Positions 55,944-64,000 of a stretch of DNA of 64,000 nucleotides are shown piece after piece. The stretch's first letter is position 1. Each line of letters starts with the position of its first letter. The translations under genes were made by a program, and so were the position numbers. A model generated the notes under the pieces. The model saw only the letters and a list, made by a program, of their open reading frames with translations. It did no database searches and had not been told where the DNA came from. The DNA is from Diplodia intermedia (taxonomy: Eukaryota > Ascomycota > Dothideomycetes > Botryosphaeriales > Botryosphaeriaceae), in assembly GCA_021495925.1 (NCBI GenBank), contig JAKEKT010000025.1, forward strand, positions 62,001 to 126,000, in the 5' to 3' direction.

Positions 55944-57194
55944 ATGTCCACCACCAACAGCAGCACGGCTGCCAACGCTGGTTCGGCTGGTCCGACCAGC
56001 AGCGCCTCGGCCGCCGCCGCCACGCCCACGCCCACGCCCATCATGGTCGACCTGGTGTCGACAGCCTTCGCCGCCGCCGCCGCAGACGCCGCCGCCGCCG
56101 CTCCCACCCCCATCGCCGTCATCACGCCGCCGCCGCCCAGCAGCCGCAACGCCAGCAGCCCCAGCAGCAGCCACCCCCGCGGGCGGGAGTGGTCGCCGTC
56201 TGGCGGCCTGGCAGCCGCCTTCATGCCGTCGCCGGCGGCGCTGGCGCCCGCCCCGAGCAGCAGCCACCGCCACAGCAGCAGCGTCGCGCCCGCCAGCCAG
56301 CGCCGGGCGGACTACCACCAGTCGGCCGGTCCGACTGGAACGTGGGTGGTCCCGCCCAACCGCAAGCGCAAGGCCGACGACCTCTTCTTCTCCCACGACG
56401 ACGACGACGACGACGACAACGACAAGGCCGACGGCAAGGCCAACATTCTCAAGACCTGGCCGGGCCGCGCCGCCGCCGCCATCTTCCTCCCGCCGTCCGC
56501 GGGCGCCGCGGGCGTCGCGCTCGCCAACACCACCGCCGCACGCGCCGCCGCCGCCATCGCCCGCCGCCGCTTCGTCGCGGACCGCTTCCCCAACCCGCGG
56601 CCGGCGGCGACGCGCAACGACAAGAACGGCGGCAACGTCAAGCGCCGCTGCGTGGCGCAGGCGACCCTGCACCACCACCTGCGCCCGCTGCAGACGTGCT
56701 TCGCCGACGTCGACGAGGCCGCGCGCGGCGGCCCGCTGGGCGTCGCCAAGGCCCTGGCCGCCCTGCCCGGCGGCGACATGGGCGTCGACAGGCCCCGCCG
56801 CCGCTCGCCCGTCCCCGTCCGCGGCGTCGACGCGGGCTTGCCGCCGCCGGTTGGGCCGCGCGATGGGGGGTTGGTGTTTAGGATGTGGCCTGGCAGGGCG
56901 GTCTTGTTGGGGGAGAGGGGGCGGAGGAGGGGGGGTGTGCCGGCGCCGCTGGTCGGGCTGGAGGGGGAGGAGGGGGAAGTCCGGGGGTGGGTGGTGGAGA
57001 GGGGAAGCGCCGGGGTGGTGCTGGTGGAGAAGGGGGAGGAGGAGTGGGAGAGGGAGAGGGCGGAGAGGGCGCTGGTGGCGGAGTGGGTGGGGGGCGTGGT
57101 GGCGGAGGGGGAGGGGTTGAGGGCGGAGTGGGAGGAGGCGAGGGCGCGTTGCCCGGACTGGGCGGAGCTGCTGGCGGCGAGGGCGAGGGCGTGA
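55944..57194 (+). CDS. Hypothetical Ala/Pro-rich protein (uncertain gene)
   Basis: Intronless 416-codon frame. N-terminal 150 residues are Ala/Ser/Pro/Thr-rich low complexity. A possible nuclear-localisation motif (NRKRKADD) precedes an Asp-only run near residues 150-160. Residues 165-300 look more protein-like (ILKTWPGRAAAAIFLPPSAG; VAQATLHHHLRPLQTCFADV; GLVFRMWPGRAVLLGERG, with WPGRA occurring twice). The C-terminus is Glu/Gly-rich and encoded by a G-dominated stretch. Two other frames over the same DNA are also open (plus 55,631-56,881; minus 55,770-57,473), because GC content is extreme. I prefer this one because it avoids poly-Arg/His products, starts in good context right after the CA tract, and uses mixed codons. 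No homologue recognised. Confidence 0.4.
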   Translation: MSTTNSSTAANAGSAGPTSSASAAAATPTPTPIMVDLVSTAFAAAAADAAAAAPTPIAVITPPPPSSRNASSPSSSHPRGREWSPSGGLAAAFMPSPAALAPAPSSSHRHSSSVAPASQRRADYHQSAGPTGTWVVPPNRKRKADDLFFSHDDDDDDDNDKADGKANILKTWPGRAAAAIFLPPSAGAAGVALANTTAARAAAAIARRRFVADRFPNPRPAATRNDKNGGNVKRRCVAQATLHHHLRPLQTCFADVDEAARGGPLGVAKALAALPGGDMGVDRPRRRSPVPVRGVDAGLPPPVGPRDGGLVFRMWPGRAVLLGERGRRRGGVPAPLVGLEGEEGEVRGWVVERGSAGVVLVEKGEEEWERERAERALVAEWVGGVVAEGEGLRAEWEEARARCPDWAELLAARARA

Positions 57195-58411
57195 GGGGGA
57201 TCGGGGGCGCTGGCGCCCGCCGAAGATGGCCGGCTGGTTCCGGTTCGTCGAGGCTGGGGTGGTTTGGGTTTTTTGTGCTTTGCTTTTTCCTCCTGGTTTT
57301 TTTTTTCCCCAGGGCTTTAGCGTAGGCGTTTTTGTGCTTCTTCTTTCCATCACGGAGGCACCGAATGCATCACCATCTGAGCGTTTCGGCTCACACTCAA
57401 GAATTTGCTCGCCCAGTGACCTCGCCTTCTCCAGACTTCCTTGGAAAGTTGCAGTGATCAAGGGAGCTTTCACGTTTCTCTCCGACTTCGAAGATGTGCC
57501 TAGGCGCGGGATAGACAGTGATGGCGAATGCGATGAAGCTGGTGGTTCGATGGAGGCTGCGATGCCCGGGGGTTGCTGGTAGCGGAGAAGTGTTTGCCGA
57601 AGGTTGGGCGGCCGGATTCGGAGGCTTCGTGATCGACCATGTTTCGCCGCAGGAATTGGTGGAATTAGCTACCCGGAATACGGAATCCAACGTTATTGTA
57701 AGAATTGGTACCCTTACCCACTGCACCAGGCGACGTGGAACTCAGTTGAGTGTTCAGTTTGGCGTGCTCACTATATATCATATTCAAAAAACTTACAAGG
57801 CGTTGAGAAGAAGAAGAAGAGTAGCGGATGGGGTTTCAAACCTCAAACTTACAACCCAAACTTCACCCCATAGACCCAAGAATCGCTTCTACACCTCTTC
57901 AATACTTCGGCCGTAGTACAGGCGGGTAATAGCTGCACGGATTTCTCGGTAGCATGTGGGCATATCAGGGACTTCGTCTGGGCCAACGACCATGGTACTG
58001 ATGACGCACGCCGCCTAGGGTAAAGGGCGAGCTCGGCGATACTTAGTTCGGTACAGTGGCGGAAAATTAAAGTAGAGGATATAGATTCCCTCGGCCGTTT
58101 CTTTCATTATCCAGCTGGTAACGGCTACGTATTTTGATGGTTTACTGCCTATGACTTCTAGACAGCGCTTGTGGGATAAAGCGTACGGATAACAAATAGG
58201 CGATTGTTCCTTCTGCAACGGGCCCAGCTTCTCATGAGCGGGTGCCGCATGGCCGGCTTGAGAAATCTTGCAGTCTCACCCAGGTTCTGTCAGTGCTGGG
58301 TCATGATGGGCGAGTGATGGGGGTGTTCCAGTGTTGAGCGCTTGGTCAGAACCGCGACTGGCGTAGGTATTTATGGCAGTCGCCCACTTCCGATAATCAG
58401 TATCGACAACT
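57195..58411. other. Intergenic, GC content falls sharply
   Basis: 1.2 kb without a supported gene. 57,200-57,600 has T runs and short frames; 57,740-58,260 is AT-rich and stop-rich, including an AAG/AGA tract near 57,810. It could be an old insertion or ordinary spacer; no terminal repeats were seen. Confidence 0.45.
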
Positions 58412-59572
58412 ATGCAACCGGCCACCACAGGGGAATTTCGCAACGCAGAAACATCAACCACAATTGCTTCCGGAGTTGACCAGCCCGCAACACCACCAGA
58501 AAGTAGCCCAAGCACGTCGGACGAAGCTGCAGACCTCGCACCCTCCTACGCCTCCGTACTTTCCGAAGCCGTCGGCCTCGCCCTTGACGCCGAGTTCTGC
58601 CCCGCCACCGCTCCCGACCTTCGCAGTGTCGTCAGTCTCGCTCGGTTCTTTGAGTTCGTTCTCACAATCGACTATGCGCCCTACTCCTCACACCGTCGCG
58701 TTGGCCGCGTAAGGCTGTCCGACTTGGATGTCCGGCTCATATTCGAGGTCGGCGAGAACCTTGCCAGGGCACGCGTCAAGTTCGAGAACCGAATCGCCAA
58801 GCCCTACGATGCAGTGCACGGGGAGTACCGGGACTGGCATAGCCTCATCCACACTCAGATCTTTGTGGGAGATTGCTTCGAAGGTGTGGAGGACCAGAAG
58901 CTGTTCCTCGACCGGATAGTGATCCCGGCGCAGGCGCTCGGCATACCGCTGGATTATGCCGTCACTACTATATGGCGCTTCATCACGAGCGTAGGCACGT
59001 ACGGTACCTACATCGGAAGCTTGAAAGAAGTACTCGCCAGGCGAGGCGTCGAAGGGTTGGCGCGGCGGCTCTGGGTTGATCGTCACGTTGTGATACCACG
59101 GTTGCCCGTCAACAAACGGCGCTTGTTGATGGAGGGCCTAGAAACGATACAAGGGTTATATTTCTTGGCTCTGGATGGCCCCATTTTTCATGCGAACTCC
59201 GCTTGGGGACGAGACGGAGTTGGGCGCAGTGAGCTGAAGTTCAAGGAAATGGCGTTAACGGAGACAGGGAAGCGCTGCGAGGAAAACATGCGAGTTACAT
59301 GCGAGCAGGTAGACAGCATGCACGTCAGAGAGGAGGGAAAAGAGGAAGGAGTGTCGCATGCTGGCGTTTGGGATGCCGATGAAGCGTTGCTGATAGCGCG
59401 GAGGATTCGGGAGAGTGGTGGCCCGGTGCCCCCATCCCGAAAACCGCAGGAGCCCGAGGTGAAGCCAGTGCCAACATCAAAGCGGAGAAAGTATTTTGGG
59501 CGCCCATGGAAGCTCCTGTGTAACTACATGGGATCAAAGATTCAGCTCAGATATCACTTTATACGTCAATAA
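58412..59572 (+). CDS. Hypothetical protein, orphan
   Basis: Intronless 386-residue frame starting at the first ATG after an AT-rich spacer. Residues 1-45 are Ser/Thr/Pro-rich. From about 50 to 300 the sequence has a globular pattern: alternating hydrophobics in SVVSLARFFEFVLTIDYAPY, SLIHTQIFVGDCFEGVEDQK, ALGIPLDYAVTTIWRFITSV and VNKRRLLMEGLETIQGLYFL. The C-terminus is basic and ends KIQLRYHFIRQ. No signal peptide, membrane span or catalytic motif that I recognise. Third-position GC declines toward its 3' end, unlike housekeeping genes here. It sits between two AT-rich spacers in the patchy right arm, so it may be a young or lineage-restricted gene. Confidence 0.6.
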   Translation: MQPATTGEFRNAETSTTIASGVDQPATPPESSPSTSDEAADLAPSYASVLSEAVGLALDAEFCPATAPDLRSVVSLARFFEFVLTIDYAPYSSHRRVGRVRLSDLDVRLIFEVGENLARARVKFENRIAKPYDAVHGEYRDWHSLIHTQIFVGDCFEGVEDQKLFLDRIVIPAQALGIPLDYAVTTIWRFITSVGTYGTYIGSLKEVLARRGVEGLARRLWVDRHVVIPRLPVNKRRLLMEGLETIQGLYFLALDGPIFHANSAWGRDGVGRSELKFKEMALTETGKRCEENMRVTCEQVDSMHVREEGKEEGVSHAGVWDADEALLIARRIRESGGPVPPSRKPQEPEVKPVPTSKRRKYFGRPWKLLCNYMGSKIQLRYHFIRQ

Positions 59573-60280
59573 AACTCCCCCCTTGATGATTCATGTGCCC
59601 AAACCTTCGAGAACAAGAGCACAGGATCTAGCTGCTATTTAGGTACATACAACAAAATACAAGTCATGATTCAGCTGCATATCTCTGTGGAAGGGCAGGA
59701 TAGCTGTTGAGTTCTACTCCATGTTGTTCACTGTGTTTCCGTTTCGGGACAGTGAAGGCCCGTTGCGTCAGGCGCGGCTCACGCAAGACCTCGCTGCGAT
59801 TGGAAGGAGAACCACAACTCCCATTCCCAGTAATAGAGATGGCACCGGGACAAAAAGCTGGAGTTTACTAGCTGGCGTAGCTGACTTCACCGGGCATGCA
59901 GGCAACGGCGCGTTCATTGCATCTTTAGAGAATGAACAGGCAATGTCGCCGCAGAGCTTTGCAGTCTGGTGTTCCATGGTGTTGGGTGCTGGTCAGTGCC
60001 TTCCGCCAGTTTTCCGTGCAAGGAAGGCAGCACCCGCCGCCATGGCCGCTGCCCAAGTCGTCCGCTGCTGGCGCAGGAAGGAGCACTGCAACTTCGACAG
60101 GTATATCTTTTCTTCCGCGCTCTCTCCTCTCTCTCTCTTCTCTCTTTAGCACGAGGCTCACACCCATTCCGTACGTAGCGAGACCACATCAGACTTCATG
60201 TTCCTATCCAACCTCGAGAATCTCTGCTAACTTCGTGATATCTTCTAGGCCTCCACAGCACCAGCACCAGCAACAACAAC
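59573..60280. other. Spacer with possible upstream exon of the 60,281 gene
   Basis: A frame at 59,721-60,101 ends at a candidate donor (GTATAT). A branch-like CTAAC lies about 24 bases before a TAG acceptor at 60,248-60,249. If the acceptor used is instead the CAG ending at 60,257, this frame joins in phase to the ATG at 60,281. Alternatively this is a 5' leader intron. I cannot decide. Confidence 0.4.
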
Positions 60281-61212
60281 ATGCCGCCGCTGCCCTCCGC
60301 CGCCGCCGCCGCCGCCATGGCTGCCGCCGCCACCACCATCACCATCACCACCACCACCACCACCACCATCACCGCCACCGCCACCTCCGAGCCGTCCTCC
60401 CCCCCGCACTGGGGTAAGTGCTACATCCCTTCAACCCTTCACTTCTTTCCACAGCGCACAAGAGAAGGAGAATTTGCACCTTGAAACATCTCTGCCCATG
60501 GCTTGACACAGCACCCGCTTGGCAACCGTGTTTCAGGAAACACATGAACGAGTTACCCAATTAGGCTGTTCGCGCTAACCTTGTTGATAGACATTCCGCT
60601 GCTTGTCAGCGCCGCGTTCAGCGCGCTCATGGTCGTGTTGGCGGTGTTCGTGCCGCTGGCCGACCGCTGGCTCCAGCGGCGCCAGATCGCCGCCGACAGG
60701 CAGGCTGCCGCCGCCGACAGGGAGGCCGTCGCCGCCAGCAGGCGCGCTGTAAGTCAAACTTGAATGCAACATTTTGACACAGAGGCTAATGTGAGTAAAA
60801 TGTAGACGCGCCGACACGAAGAGCGTGTCGAGGCGGTCCTTCGGGTATGTTCCCTATACAGTAACGTCAACTTCATGTTTGTTACAGTGCTAACTTGCTG
60901 TGATAGGACATTCATGCTGTTTGCAGCAACAGCAGCAGAAGCAGCAGTAACGCCGCCGCCGCCACGCCGCCCGCCTGTCGCTCGCCCGCCGGCTCCCGCC
61001 GCCCGTCTGCCGCCCCCGGCAGCCCCCCCGCCGTCCGCTCCCGCCCGCCCGCGCCGGACTTGTCCGGAGAATGGAAGGTCTCCGTGCTTGCGCGGGGCGA
61101 GGCCGCGAGGGCCGTCTCGTCGGGCGTCAGCCCGGAGATCTACGTTGGGCAGGCGGGGCCCGCTGCCCGCCGCGTTTCCGCCCGCCGCACGCCGCCCGAG
61201 GAAATGGTCTGA
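60281..61212 (+). CDS. Small single-pass membrane protein, four short exons, unknown function
   Basis: Predicted 211-residue protein from exons 60281-60413, 60591-60748, 60806-60844 and 60907-61212. All junctions are GT..AG and phases close; the first and last introns have CTAAC-type branch sites. Exon 1 encodes an Ala run and a Thr/Ile run from a CAC/CAT simple repeat. Exon 2 opens with one clear membrane span (IPLLVSAAFSALMVVLAVFV followed by PLADRWLQRR), then an Ala/Arg/Glu helix that continues through exon 3 (ADREAVAASRRATRRHEERV). Exon 4 is Ser/Ala/Pro-rich and ends EWKVSVLARGEAARAVSSGV... with stop at 61,210. No family recognised. The consistent splicing and the hydrophobic helix in the chosen frame support a real gene; the N-terminal boundary is uncertain. 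Confidence 0.5.
60331..60385. repeat. (CAC/CAT)n trinucleotide tract
   Basis: Runs of CACCAC with CATCAC interruptions inside the first exon of the membrane-protein gene. One frame encodes Thr/Ile, another an uninterrupted His run. Slippage here would change the N-terminal length without shifting frame. Confidence 0.85.
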
Positions 61213-61262
61213 GGGGGAGGGGAGGGGAGGGGAGGAGGGAGGGAGGGGAGGAGGGGGGGATG
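61213..61262 (+). repeat. G-tract array, possible G-quadruplex
   Basis: At least seven runs of three or more G separated by one to four A/G bases, directly after the stop codon of the membrane-protein gene. The pattern meets the usual G-quadruplex rule. Confidence 0.7.
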
Positions 61263-62187
61263 CTCGGGCTCGCTTCTTCGATTTTTTTAGAACGTCAACA
61301 GGCTTTTTCCAAAAATTCATCGGTTTTTTGCTCTGTCTCAAATCTGCTCATCCATCTTGCTCCCAATCAACTTCCGGGACTAACCATGCACTTGATATCC
61401 ACTTGATGTTCTGCGGTGTCGAACCACTGGAGGATGCATAGACTGACAGCACCAACGATTTCCACTTGTACTCAGGCAATCGACTCGTGGGTTGTCAGTT
61501 CAATGAGTTCGATAGTCTAACAGTGCTCCACACATACATAGGTGGGAAGATACTGTACCCGGCTGCACGGGGTGATAAAAAATGACCGTACGCTCTGAAG
61601 CTGTTCCGTTGGGCTACATAGCCGCCCGAGCACAATGACCTGTGACCAGTTTGGAACGCATGATGGTATGTGGCGGCGGGCAAGGTGATCTTTGGGCGGG
61701 TGGCCGTCTGGAAAGTAAAGTTCATCGCAGACTTTGAGGACGCTGAGGCTATTCCAATTTGCAATGCACTGTATGTATAGCTATTAACATAAAATATATC
61801 CATACAGCAAGATGATACGCGTATAGGCATGGCCATGGGGCAAGATGGTTTGCCGGCCGCTTACACGCAAGTCGTCAGGAAAAAGGAGATTGGTTCACCG
61901 AAGCTGCCTGATAGAAATATTGCACCATACTTATGTAGGTAGTCGAATCCAACATCTGGCTCCGGACAATGGATTCAATTACCTACATAGAAAGAGTGTC
62001 ATGTCCTAGGTGGTGCTAAGAGAGCTCGGATTTTCTGTCACCCGATATGATCGACCATCTTCATCGGAGCACGGCGGGAGGTCTGATGGTGCTGTTCCAT
62101 GCAGTCAAGGCTCACGCCTGTCAACTGCCAGTACTTAATGGTTAGCTGTCAGTCGATACTTCATCAAAGCAGCACAAGCGCCGCAAT
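61213..62187. other. Intergenic before the tRNA
   Basis: 975 bp. Begins with a G-rich tract, then T runs, and becomes AT-richer from 61,480 to 62,180. Minus-strand frame 61,836-61,495 lacks protein-like features. No gene supported. Confidence 0.5.
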
Positions 62188-62259
62188 GGGTCTGTGGTTT
62201 AGTGGTATAATACTCCCTTAGCATGGGAGTGGTCCGGGGTTCGATTCCCCGCGGATCCA
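62188..62259 (+). tRNA. tRNA-Ala(AGC)
   Basis: A full cloverleaf of 72 nt without intron. Acceptor GGGTCTG pairs with CGGATCC, including the G3-U70 wobble that marks alanine tRNAs. The D arm is GTTT/AGTGGTA/TAAT (weak). The anticodon stem CTCCC/GGGAG encloses TTAGCAT with AGC at positions 34-36. The T arm is CGGGG/TTCGATT/CCCCG, and A73 is the discriminator. The B box GGTTCGATTCC is perfect. No CCA is encoded, as usual in eukaryotes. Confidence 0.95.
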
Positions 62260-62264
62260 GTGAT

Positions 62265-62289
62265 CCTGGTTCAATTCCAGGGTTATACC
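62265..62289 (+). pseudogene. Orphan tRNA 3' end (T arm plus acceptor strand)
   Basis: Five bases after the tRNA-Ala, CCTGG/TTCAATT/CCAGG forms a perfect T stem-loop with a consensus B box (GGTTCAATTCC). It is followed by eight bases that would be an acceptor 3' strand and discriminator. No matching D or anticodon arm precedes it, so it is a fragment, probably a relic. Confidence 0.65.
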
Positions 62290-62292
62290 TTC

Positions 62293-62298
62293 TTTTTT
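62293..62298 (+). terminator. RNA polymerase III T6 terminator
   Basis: Six T residues 34-39 bases after the tRNA-Ala 3' end and directly behind the orphan T arm. It is the first run of four or more T, so the primary tRNA transcript should include the fragment. Confidence 0.75.
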
Positions 62299-63633
62299 GC
62301 ATCCACGATGTCCATGGGGGAGGTGGTTGGTGTTGACGGCTCGGGAGGCAATGGTGGTGGATTTCTTTTGGTTTTGGTGCAACACCAGGGATTGCGGCTG
62401 ACGAACTCGGGCCGGGCAGCGATGCAAGAGAGCGGCAAGATCAGCTTGTGTCGTTGCGTGGGTGGCTGGTTGGTATGTACATGGGAGTGTACAGAAAATT
62501 TTTGCGGGGGTCGGGTCGGGTCGGAGTGTCGGAGGTCGGAGACGAGCGGCAGGGGCCCGGCAACGCTAGCGCCCGAACCGGCCGAGTCCGCCGATGCGAC
62601 TACGACGCGCGCATGACCCTGCGTGGCGTGGGAGGGAAAAAGGAGAGACGAGCCTCGGTCGTGGGCAAATTGAACATACGGGCGGCCGGCGGTGCGCATC
62701 ATTGGCGACGTCAAGGCTGGCAGGCGTGAATGCTCTGTACGGAGCGCATTCGTGGCAGACATGATGCGGACCTGCAGCCTGGCCTTCGATAAAACATACA
62801 AGACCACCGTCGGAAGGCGGCCTCGAGGATTGCGGAGGGTGAAAATAATCTTCACACCTACGTAGGTCGGTCCCGCTCTTCGCCGCATCGTGGGCTGCCG
62901 TGCAAGCTCGGTCGGTCAAAGCTGTCGTCTGGGCGGCCGGCTTGGCTTCGTACCGGAAAATCACCACGGCAGGCTGGCGTATCTCCTGAGGGAGCGCAGT
63001 TTTCTCTTTTTTTTTCTTTTTTCACCTTCTCTCTCGAATGGGACGAGGTGACGCGATCACGATGAGTGGTTGAGGGCGAGCGTCTCGGTGCCGGCCGTAC
63101 GCGGCACTTGTGTCCGCGAGCTTGCGTTGCCGCCGTTGTGGAGGGGCAGGCATGCGCAAGCGCCTGCTGGATCGAGAGAGCGGACGCCTGCACAGCCTCG
63201 CGGGGCGCTGCGGCGGGCGTCTCAGGATGTGTGCTGGCGCGAGGTGAAACGGGGTAGAAGTCGCTGCGGTGATCTCGCGAATCTGGCGGGAGCGCTATGG
63301 CAGCGAGCGTTGCTATTTGCAGCGGCCGGTGGCCCGTGGTTTGATTTGCTCCAGCAGCGCTAAGCCTGTTCCTGGCGACGGGCTCCCCTGCCATCTCTCC
63401 CGCCCGGCAAATCTTCGCCCAATCGCCCCGTCACCACCACCCACTGCTGCTCCTCGCTTGCGCATCCTCTGCACCGACTCGACCGACTGCTGCCGTCGCC
63501 CGCCGCCGCGCTCGTCTGATCGCCCGTCTGCCCGCCGCCCGCTGCCCGCTGCCCGCTGCCCAGTGCCCCGCCCTGCGAGCTAACAGCTTCTATCGTTTCG
63601 AGATCTGTCAGCCTCTCCATTAAACGGGTCGCC
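62299..63633. other. Intergenic right arm
   Basis: 1.3 kb without a supported gene. The last 300 bases are C-rich and C/T-rich on the plus strand and contain a GCCCGCT repeat, as in promoters and leaders elsewhere in this window; they probably serve the gene cut by the right edge. Confidence 0.5.
63532..63571. repeat. (GCCCGCT)n short tandem repeat
   Basis: Heptamer-like GCCCGCT units repeated about four to five times, with flanking variants, in the presumed leader of the right-edge gene. Confidence 0.75.
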
Positions 63634-63708
63634 ATGTGGACCTCTATCTCTGGTGACCGCTGCCCCAGGCCTTCCCGCGGAGGCTGCGTCGCCTGGTCGC
63701 TGGAATGA
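63634..63708 (+). other. Upstream ORF overlapping next start codon (ATGA)
   Basis: A 24-codon frame begins in good context (GTCGCC before the ATG) and stops at a TGA that overlaps the ATG at 63,705 as ATGA. This geometry is typical of translational control by termination and reinitiation, if 63,705 is a real start. Confidence 0.35.
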
Positions 63709-64000
63709 GCCGCCGTCGTCCTTGTTCGACTGCCCGATTGCGCCAGCCCGATGCCGCTTTGGGCAACCGTCGCTTAGTGAGTCCCTCGAAAGGGCCTATG
63801 TGTCTTGGCATCGCTTCGGTTGACCATGCGCCCTGTGCCCTCGACCCCAGCATGGAAGCTTCCTCTGCAACCTACCCACTTTCGACCCAAGTCCCGGACA
63901 CTGCTCAGTGGCGTGGACGATACGTGCCGCTCATCCGTTCTGGCCTCTTCCGGATCGTCGCCCTCTGTCTCGGTTGACTGGTGATGTGCCGTTTCCTGCA
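63705..64000 (+). CDS. Probable first exon and partial intron of a gene cut by the window edge
   Basis: ATG at 63,705 opens a 24-codon exon (MSRRRPCSTARLRQPDAALG, then NRRL) ending at a GTGAGT donor at 63,777. The window closes with GCCGTTTCCTGCA, which needs only a G to become an acceptor, and a TTGAC branch-like sequence lies 27 bases before the edge. If unspliced, the frame runs to a stop at about 63,977 (90 codons). Product unknown; the N-terminus is Arg-rich. The short-exon-then-intron layout matches BUD4, ITC1 and uL14m in this window. Confidence 0.35.

Noticed and set aside
55770..57473. 567-codon minus-strand frame opposite the 55,944 gene
   Set aside because: Product is runs of Arg, Pro, Gly, Val and Ala, and it reads antisense through CA and Asp-codon repeats. 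Best explained by extreme GC content.
1..64000. Transposable element, CRISPR array or viral insertion
   Set aside because: No transposase, integrase, reverse-transcriptase or capsid motif, no long terminal repeats, and no regularly spaced direct repeats were seen.

Overview
This window looks like nuclear DNA of a filamentous ascomycete. Genes are GC-rich, many are split by short introns with GT..AG ends and CTAAC/CTGAC-type branch sites, and the products are fungal housekeeping and chromatin proteins. The protein set (Itc1, Sgf73, Set9, Mrh4, Bud4, Pop3) fits Pezizomycotina. A dothideomycete is my guess, not something I can prove here. I recognise no virus, transposase, CRISPR array or secondary-metabolite cluster.

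Layout. 0.6-6.3 kb holds two chromatin genes on the minus strand: SGF73 (SAGA deubiquitinase module anchor) and ITC1 (ISWI remodeller partner). A 4.1 kb gap follows. At 10.4-15.7 kb ALG8 (ER N-glycan glucosyltransferase, minus) and a four-RRM protein of the Nrd1/Mrn1 type (plus) are divergent. An intronless F-box-like gene lies at 17.3-18.7 kb. At 21.2-28.7 kb MRH4 (mitochondrial DEAD-box helicase, minus) and a BUD4-like septation gene (plus) share a divergent promoter. After a 4.3 kb gap come SET9 (H4K20 methyltransferase, minus) and mitochondrial ribosomal protein uL14m (plus), again divergent. RPB9 (RNA polymerase II, minus) and ESS1 (Pin1-type prolyl isomerase, plus) follow. At 45.3-55.0 kb POP3 (RNase P/MRP, minus) and a 2,590-residue USP9X/USP34-like deubiquitinase (plus) are divergent. 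The right end, 55.9-64 kb, is patchier: three orphan genes, simple repeats, a tRNA-Ala(AGC) with a stray second T-arm behind it, and probably the first exon of a gene cut by the window edge.

Functional threads. Several neighbours act in transcription and chromatin (Sgf73, Itc1, Set9, Rpb9, Ess1), two in mitochondrial translation (Mrh4, uL14m), and one in RNA processing (Pop3). They are not an operon-like pathway. The only physical coupling I see is four divergent gene pairs with about 0.5-0.9 kb between start codons.

Most interesting. The 485-nt second intron of RPB9 carries a GC3-rich frame, open and in phase with the upstream exon, that encodes a Cys-rich, acidic 120-residue alternative C-terminus. 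It could be an intron-retention isoform or a nested gene. The tRNA-Ala followed by an orphan T-arm, and a four-exon membrane-protein gene whose exons are too short to stand out as ORFs, also deserve a check. Intron-exon structures were assembled by hand from splice signals, reading phase and family resemblance. They are predictions.
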